The notes below the pieces were generated by a model, which saw only the letters and a list, made by a program, of their open reading frames with translations, made no database searches and was not told the DNA's origin. Source: Phragmites australis (Eukaryota; Streptophyta; Magnoliopsida; Poales; Poaceae). From it: DNA of 64,000 nucleotides. The stretch covers positions 4,154,001-4,218,000 of the forward strand of contig NC_084924.1 of the NCBI RefSeq assembly GCF_958298935.1, given 5' to 3'. Below are positions 58,530 to 64,000 of the stretch, in pieces; the stretch's first letter is position 1; every line of letters begins with the position of its first letter. A program made the translations under genes and the position numbers.

Positions 58530-60075
58530 ATTGTGAAGGCTCTTGTTACCGCTCCTCCTGCACCCTAAATGTTGCAACCTGGTGATACTTATGCACCATT
58601 CTAAAAGAGGATAGAGGCACTGAACATGGCCACCAATGATAAGATCAATATTGATCATTACTTAACGTTTCCTGTGAATGAAGGTTTGCACGGTTTCCTA
58701 GCTGCAGCTAGTGACATAACTTTGGAGACCTAGGTGTACTAATTCTTATGTGGCTGGGATGACAGCCATTGATAAGTTGCGTTGCATGCTCTTAGGTATT
58801 TTGCTGACCTTCTTTTGCTATTCACAAAGTGGATATACTAATTAGCTTATGCCAGAACCTTGTAAATTTATAATCTCGATAGCAAACAATCTAGTACTAA
58901 TATGTCCACATCCACTCTTATGATCAATGTAAGAGCAGCTAGCTACATCATGCTACTGCTATGTAAAGTATCCTAATGGCTATCAAGCTCTCGTTATCAT
59001 GCTATCGATATATATATAATGTGTTTTTTATTGAGTGAACCTGATTACTTGCAACTGTATCTACACATATGTTGATTATTATTTTGTAAAGAGAAATCAT
59101 TGTTACACATATTGAATTGATGGAGATTGATATGTTTGAGGTTCAGTTTGGTAACCTCACTACTTAATACCTAGGGGTGATTGTATCTAAGTTTGATCAC
59201 AAACCAAAAAATGGCCTTAAACTTTTACCAAACATGTGGCAAGTCTTGTGGTAATAATCCAAACACTGGTCTTATTCAATTTGCCACAAGTTAGATAATT
59301 CTTGGTAACCAATCAAACAACCTAAATTCTCCAGCAAGTTAGGCATGCCACCATTGTGGCTCATGCCTAACCTTAACTTTGGCATGCTTAGTTACTCAGT
59401 TGATCTCATGCACCCGTGTTGAACTGAGTTCTCTGATGATATCACACATACTGTTCCCAATCCGGCAACAGATAACGCGGTCCTGATTTGGCACTGCTCC
59501 TCCTAATTTGGCGTCGATTCTTTCCATCTGTCAACTACCTTAGTTAGGCAAATCTCTACTACATAAAACACAAGTTATTCCTGCGTCAGCTTTTCCGCTG
59601 CTCTCCTCCCATCTAATAAACCCCTAATTCTAATAATTTACCTACTTTTGCCATCCACCCTCGTTCTTCAACCTCTCTACCTTGTTACTAGCTACGGATA
59701 TGAGATATATTTTACTAATAAAAAATGAAAAAATTAGGAAGAAAATTAGCGGATAATCTTCTCTTTTTTGATCCCATCTAAAATCACACTATGACATCGC
59801 TCTCAATGTATTCGTTTAACAGTGCTCCCATGACGTATCCACATCTCCTACCTTGAATTTATGATTAATGTTACCACGCCTAATATTTATATTTTCGTTG
59901 CAACGTACGGACACTTAGCTAGTTTTATAATCTAATTATTGGTTACCATGTATAGCTCGCAGGTTACCATGTATAGCTCGCAGCTGATCTCCCTGCACAT
60001 GCCCCTGTAACTATATAAGCACCAAGTGTGCGATGAAATAGATCATGCCGTGATCTACCAAATTCTCCTACTCTT
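58530..60075. other. Harbinger 3' part and intergenic DNA
   Basis: 58530-59322 is the non-coding 3' part of the transposon. 59323-60075 is AT-rich intergenic DNA; it contains a perfect 21-base tandem repeat at 59941-59982. No gene is visible. Confidence 0.4.
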
Positions 60076-61278
60076 TCAGAGAGGACAGAGCTTCTTGAAG
60101 AAATTTGAAGGCAAGATGGCAGGCTCAGTGCAACTGCAGTCATCGAGGCTCATGCTGTGCACGTCAAGGTAGCAGATGTAATCCTCCATGGGATCCTGCC
60201 TCCTCTTGCGCAGGTTAGGCAGCAGGAGGCAGAGGGTACCATCCGGCATCAGGACGGGGCACTTGGGCGCCGTCGGCGGCAACCCGGCCCTCTTGAAGCC
60301 ATTCCCTCCTTGTCTTTCGTCCACTGCTTGTTAGACAGGTCCAGAGTGCACACGGTCACCTTCACCTCGCCATGTTGCCCTTGCCCAGAGGAGCGATCGA
60401 TGCAGACGAACCTGATGGAGAACCCGACGCAGCGCATGGTCCGGTCACGGTTCAGAGCCCCCATGCCCTCTAGGTTGGCCTTCCCCCACCTCAATTCAGA
60501 CGGGATCCCTGGGGGCAGAGGGATGAACTCGAAATCCACGACGGAGCCATCGGCGGTGGGCAGGTCGCAGTACACGAGTCCTTGTGAGAGATCGACGAAG
60601 AAAGTCTTGCCATGGAAGAAGAACATCACTTCCGCTGAGAAGGGCTCTTGGATCCGTTCCGGGAAGCACCGCCCCTGCACCCGCCACGGGTCGTCACACA
60701 CCGGCGCCTCCGACCTCGCCGCCGGTGTCCACACGTAGAGAATGTCCTCGTAGGTGCGGTCGCCTCGTCCAGGCGGCTGGGGCACAAACTTACGCTCCAG
60801 GACGACCAGTCCGTAGCCGCCGCCGCACGGTGAGGGGCGCCTGCGAACAAGAGGACGGGTAGAAGTCTGTTGGTCGTGGGCAGGGGATCATGGCGAGCGA
60901 CGTGTCGATGGCGTCGTAGACAATGTAGTAAACGAGCTCGTGGAAGTGCCGGAGGATGAGGTTCTCGTCCGTGGTCTCGACGGCGCCCTTGGCGTACGAA
61001 ACTCGTCGCCGTCGATCTGGATGGGGGCTCCGGCGTCGCCCTCGCCGAACTCCGCCTGGATGCCGCGAACCGCCTGGTCGCTCGCGCGGATGTAAACGGC
61101 GGAGGTGAAATCATACGGGTGGGCGGCGAGGCGGACGTAGGGCGTGAGGCCGTCGACCACCGGCTGTTCGTGCTCCCCGCAGCCGTAGGCGTTCTTGCTC
61201 GCGCTCGACGGGAGACTCGCGCACGTCTACGCGGTCGCCCAGCACGACCCAGGGAGGCAGAGGCTTGCCGGCGGCCAT
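60076..61278 (-). pseudogene. DUF1618-family pseudogene, nearly full length
   Basis: It starts MAAGKPLPPWVVLGDRVDV (ATG 61276-61278) and continues through family segments in shifting frames: YVRLAAHPYDFTSAVYIRAS with VRGIQAEFGEGD, then HFHELVYYIVYDAIDTSLAM, then GYGLVVLERKFVPQPPGRGD, DILYVWTPAA, RCFPERIQEPFSAEVMFFFH, TMRCVGFSIRFVCIDRSSGQ and KQWTKDKE, and finally GTLCLLLPNLRKRRQDPMED. At least four frameshifts separate these blocks. All blocks are in the correct order, so this was a full gene. DUF1618 proteins are common in grasses and have no firmly known function. Sequencing error cannot be excluded from one window. Confidence 0.78.
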
Positions 61279-61500
61279 GGATGAGGTACGCGCGCGCGGT
61301 GGTGGCGGAGACGTCGGAGGGGAATGGAGAAGGGGCGCGCGAGATCGGTTGGTGTGCCCTGCGTGGAGGCTGGAGGGGATACACGGCAGATCAAGAGTCG
61401 GGTAGGTTTCAAGTTCCGATCTCCGGGTGACCTACATATGCTCGGTGGAGAGGAAAGGTAGAGGAGGGAAGAACCAACCAAACCTCCAGCTTCAGCAAAC
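61279..61500. promoter_or_regulatory. Shared upstream region of divergent genes
   Basis: Only 222 bases separate the start of the DUF1618 pseudogene (-) from the ATG of the small mitochondrial-type gene (+). It probably contains both 5' UTRs and promoters. I found no clear TATA box. Confidence 0.45.
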
Positions 61501-62204
61501 ATGGCGTTGAAGATGATGCTCGGAAGAATCCAGTCGGTCGGTGGCCTTTCCGGCAGGCTATTGAGCCGCGGCGAGGGGCTCCGCCACCGTCCTCTTTCAC
61601 CGGCGAGCAATCGATGGCTCTGCAGCAACGCGATCATCAAAACAGACACCGGAGTCAAGGTTCGATGCCTACCTCTTCCTAGTATACAAAGTTTGTGTTT
61701 TGAACAAATAGAGGGGTGTTATTCAGGTTACCATGCACAAATCAAGTCAATTCCAGAATCATAAAAATGGCTTTAGTTACATGTACCAGAGCTAACTAGT
61801 TCATTAACGGAGTGCAGCTTTATACTAGTTGTGCATACCTCTGCACAATAAATGCATTCAAATATTTTCCAGTGGATGATTTCTTTCGTGCTGAGTTCAA
61901 TCAATCATGTACTCATGTATCTTTTCTTTCCTCCTCACATTGAGAAAGCATGTAGTCATGAATCTTTTCAATGGCTTCTGCTGAAGAGTTCTCTGTTTTT
62001 TGATGGACGCTGCATGCAATGGACGTGCAGGACCAGGAGCCACATCTCGACAGGTTTTCAGATCCCCGGGTTGCTCATGAAGATCGCCAGTTCCTTCAGT
62101 TCTTGGATAGGATGCTGGATGCCACAAGGAATCCTCAAAGTCTTGCAGAGATGCAGCGTGGGCGGCTTCCAAATGGGCTGAAAATTTTGGACGATGACAT
62201 ATGA
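61501..62204 (+). CDS. Small, probably mitochondrial protein, 110 aa, unknown function
   Basis: Exon 1 is 61501-61659 and exon 2 is 62031-62204, with GT...GTGCAG borders and phase 0. The N-terminus [20 protein letters not shown] is Arg-rich, amphipathic and without acidic residues, as in a mitochondrial presequence. The C-terminal half is compact and charged: [40 protein letters not shown] and [17 protein letters not shown]. This looks like a conserved plant protein rather than noise, but I do not recognise the family. No membrane segment or cofactor motif is visible. Confidence 0.75.
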
Positions 62205-62975
62205 GTCAAATTCTCTCCACGGAAATACAGGAGTTAAATAAACGTGACAGTATATGTTGTATAAAGTGACCTCATGTGTCATGTGATTAACAATTTACAG
62301 CTTGAGTGTGTGAGACTGCTATTGTTTAGGTTCATATTATGGATCAGAACATCGGCTATTATTAGATATATTACTTGACGTGCTTTCAAATATCAATGGT
62401 GATCATCTAACACTACATACAAATTGATTAATAAAGTGCAGACTTACATTAGCTCAAATGATCTAACCGACTCAATAGCTCGTAGAAGCACAAGAAAGGA
62501 ATATTATCTGCCTCCATCGTTGTACCCACACTTACGTCTTTGCAACATGCTTGCAAGTTGCAACTGAAGCAGTCAATACCATAATCACAGCCTCACAGGA
62601 CGACATCTGAACATGTCAAGCTTCTCCTTGAAAATTTCAATATCAAACAACGATTTTCCACAGATTTCCCCTTGGTTTTCTACGTCTTGCCATACTTGAG
62701 AGTCGGCATGTATCCCTACAGGCTGCAGTATGTATGTTGCTTCAGATAACGAGGAAGAGTTGAGTGGAGGAAAAAAAATTGTGCAATAGAAAATAAAGTA
62801 CTGTAAAAGTTCAAGAAAAGAAAGCATACAAGCTAAACTGGCAGAACTTACACAGAAAGTTGTCACCATTGAAAAGAATCAGGAGCAGCATTGCTGTTGA
62901 AAGGTAAGAATATGATTTTGAGATTAGCAAAGCAGAAGCACCTTATTCAAGAGAAGACTAAGTATTTTCATAAGG
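62205..62975. other. Convergent 3' flanks
   Basis: It lies between the stop of the small mitochondrial-type gene (+) and the stop of the PPR gene (-). AT-rich, with no coding pattern. It probably holds both 3' UTRs. Confidence 0.4.
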
Positions 62976-64000
62976 TTAAACAAAGAAGGAAGGAGCATAA
63001 CGAATCGAACAATTTTTGGAGTTATCAAAGCTGACCTGTATGCTGTTGTCTGGGTGCATGGGGTGACAAAGATCTGGTCTCGGAATGTAGCCTTCCTCTC
63101 TTAGTTCTTGAAGAAGGCTCTTCAAGGACATGTAGATATCTTCAGATTCAGGGTGGCTTTTATCTGCTGCAACAAATAAATGGCTGCTGTTATTTACATC
63201 TACCCAGCTGTATCCAGGTATCTTCTGGACTTTATTATCCTTCATCAATCTTCTAACTTTTGATACACTATCCCATCGTCCAGCAACTGCATTGATATTG
63301 GACATGAGGACATAATAACCAGAATTATCGGGATCTAACTTGAATAATTCTTGGGAAGCAATGTCCGCAAGTTCAACATTGCGATGCACATGGCAAGCAT
63401 GGAGAAGGGCACCCCAAATGCCAGCATCCGGTTTGAAAGGCATATCAGCAATAAATTGTACAGCTTTATCTAACTTCCCTGAACGACTGTATAGGCCAAC
63501 CATACAAGCAAAATGCTCTATTCGTGGTGCAATCTGATATTCCTTAGTCATGCATTGAAAAAGTTGGAGTCCTTCTTCAACCTGCCCAGCATGAGCACGA
63601 GCAGATATCAAAGCAAGGAATGTTACATGATCTGGCTTGAATCCTTCCTCCTGCATACGACGTAACAAGCTCACCGATTCTTTAACAAGACCATGAGCCC
63701 CATAGGCAGAAATTATACTATTCCATGACACTTCATTCTTATCAGGCATGAATTTGAAAACACGAAGAGCCAACTCCAAGTTCCCACATTTTCCGTACAT
63801 GTCTATCAGACCACTTTCAGTGAATATGTCTGCCCTTATAGGACCCTTTATGATAACACCATGAATCTCCTTTCCATAATATATAGCTGGTAAACTCGCG
63901 CATGCTGATAGGGCAGAAGATATGGTTACACTATTGTACTTTATTCCTTCCATACTCATTTGACGGAAAAGGTCTAGAGCTTCTTCTGGTTCTCCATTCT
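62976..64000 (-). CDS. Pentatricopeptide repeat protein, PLS class with E/E+ domain (3' part)
   Basis: The frame is open to the right edge (it reads NGEPEEALDLFRQM upstream of the internal Met at 63957-63959), so the gene continues outside the window. Visible repeats include VTISSALSACASLPAIYYGK, IFTESGLIDMYGKCGNLELA and NEVSWNSIISAYGAHGLVKE, then further P/L/S-type repeats. The C-terminal E/E+ block includes WGALLHACHVHRNVELADIA, GYYVLMSNINAVAGRWDSVS and KIPGYSWVDVNNSSHLFVAA. No DYW deaminase follows; instead a short tail ends at 62976-62978. Such proteins bind organellar RNA for editing; E-type members recruit a DYW partner. The target cannot be told from sequence alone. Confidence 0.92.
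   Translation of the reverse strand, partial: NGEPEEALDLFRQMSMEGIKYNSVTISSALSACASLPAIYYGKEIHGVIIKGPIRADIFTESGLIDMYGKCGNLELALRVFKFMPDKNEVSWNSIISAYGAHGLVKESVSLLRRMQEEGFKPDHVTFLALISARAHAGQVEEGLQLFQCMTKEYQIAPRIEHFACMVGLYSRSGKLDKAVQFIADMPFKPDAGIWGALLHACHVHRNVELADIASQELFKLDPDNSGYYVLMSNINAVAGRWDSVSKVRRLMKDNKVQKIPGYSWVDVNNSSHLFVAADKSHPESEDIYMSLKSLLQELREEGYIPRPDLCHPMHPDNSIQVSFDNSKNCSIRYAPSFFV

Larger units (their letters stand above)
53827..59322 (+). mobile_element. PIF/Harbinger DNA transposon, decayed, split by a solo LTR
   Basis: The left end GGGGATGTTTGGGTTGAAGCC and right end (reverse) GGTTGTTTGATTGGTTACC are imperfectly similar terminal inverted repeats of the PIF type. Subterminal parts share GCCACA and CCAAAC words. 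The element carries both expected genes on the plus strand: a DDE transposase (54650-55897) and a Myb/SANT-like ORF1 (57680-58528). A 1.66-kb solo LTR sits between them. Boundaries are approximate, since a 3-bp target duplication could not be confirmed (CTA at left, TAA at right). Confidence 0.7.

Noticed and set aside
60157..60738. 193-codon plus-strand frame
   Set aside because: Shadow of the DUF1618 pseudogene, which reads with clear family motifs on the minus strand.

Overview
This window reads as nuclear DNA from a grass (Poaceae). GC-rich, intron-containing genes sit between long blocks of nested transposable elements. I recognise a PIF-like bHLH factor, a reticulon-like protein, ribosomal protein eL41 and a ribose-5-phosphate isomerase 4 homologue. 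From memory, rice chromosome 3 carries a similar neighbourhood (a PIL gene, a reticulon gene and this isomerase), so the window is probably a TE-expanded syntenic segment. The species cannot be fixed from sequence alone.

Layout. 0.1-2 kb: PIF-like bHLH gene, minus strand, seven coding exons. 2-7.8 kb: intergenic, with a small hairpin element. 7.8-25.5 kb: repeat island. It holds a lone LTR, scattered DUF1618 gene fragments, a 1.15-kb palindrome, a CACTA element inserted into a DUF1618 fragment, a truncated copia-type element, and a second CACTA element carrying a hAT transposon with a perfect 8-bp target duplication. 26.2-26.5 kb: small secreted proline-rich protein. 27.2-29.9 kb: a probable gene-capturing transposon holding a thioredoxin-like fragment and a broken tau glutathione S-transferase. 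29.9-32.8 kb: copia-type remnant. 33.5-40.0 kb: a gag-only LTR retrotransposon with both LTRs. 40.9-45.2 kb: reticulon gene whose 5'-UTR intron holds a 5'-truncated LINE. 45.2-46.4 kb: tandem duplication with a CT microsatellite. 46.5-47.1 kb: second small secreted protein gene. 47.7-49.1 kb: RPL41, whose single intron carries two U15-type C/D snoRNAs. 51.6-53.4 kb: RPI4-like plastid protein, nine exons. 53.8-59.3 kb: PIF/Harbinger transposon split by a solo LTR with a perfect 5-bp target duplication. 60.1-61.3 kb: frameshifted DUF1618 pseudogene. 61.5-62.2 kb: small, probably mitochondrial protein. 63-64 kb: 3' part of a PPR gene running off the right edge.

The host genes are unrelated housekeeping and regulatory genes, with no operon-like relation. 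The functional coupling visible is RPL41 with its intronic snoRNAs: one transcript would supply a ribosomal protein and an rRNA 2'-O-methylation guide. Most remaining DNA is TE-derived, and the nesting order can be read from target-site duplications. Splice sites were assigned by eye from GT/AG signals, reading frame and family resemblance; no alignment or database search was run.
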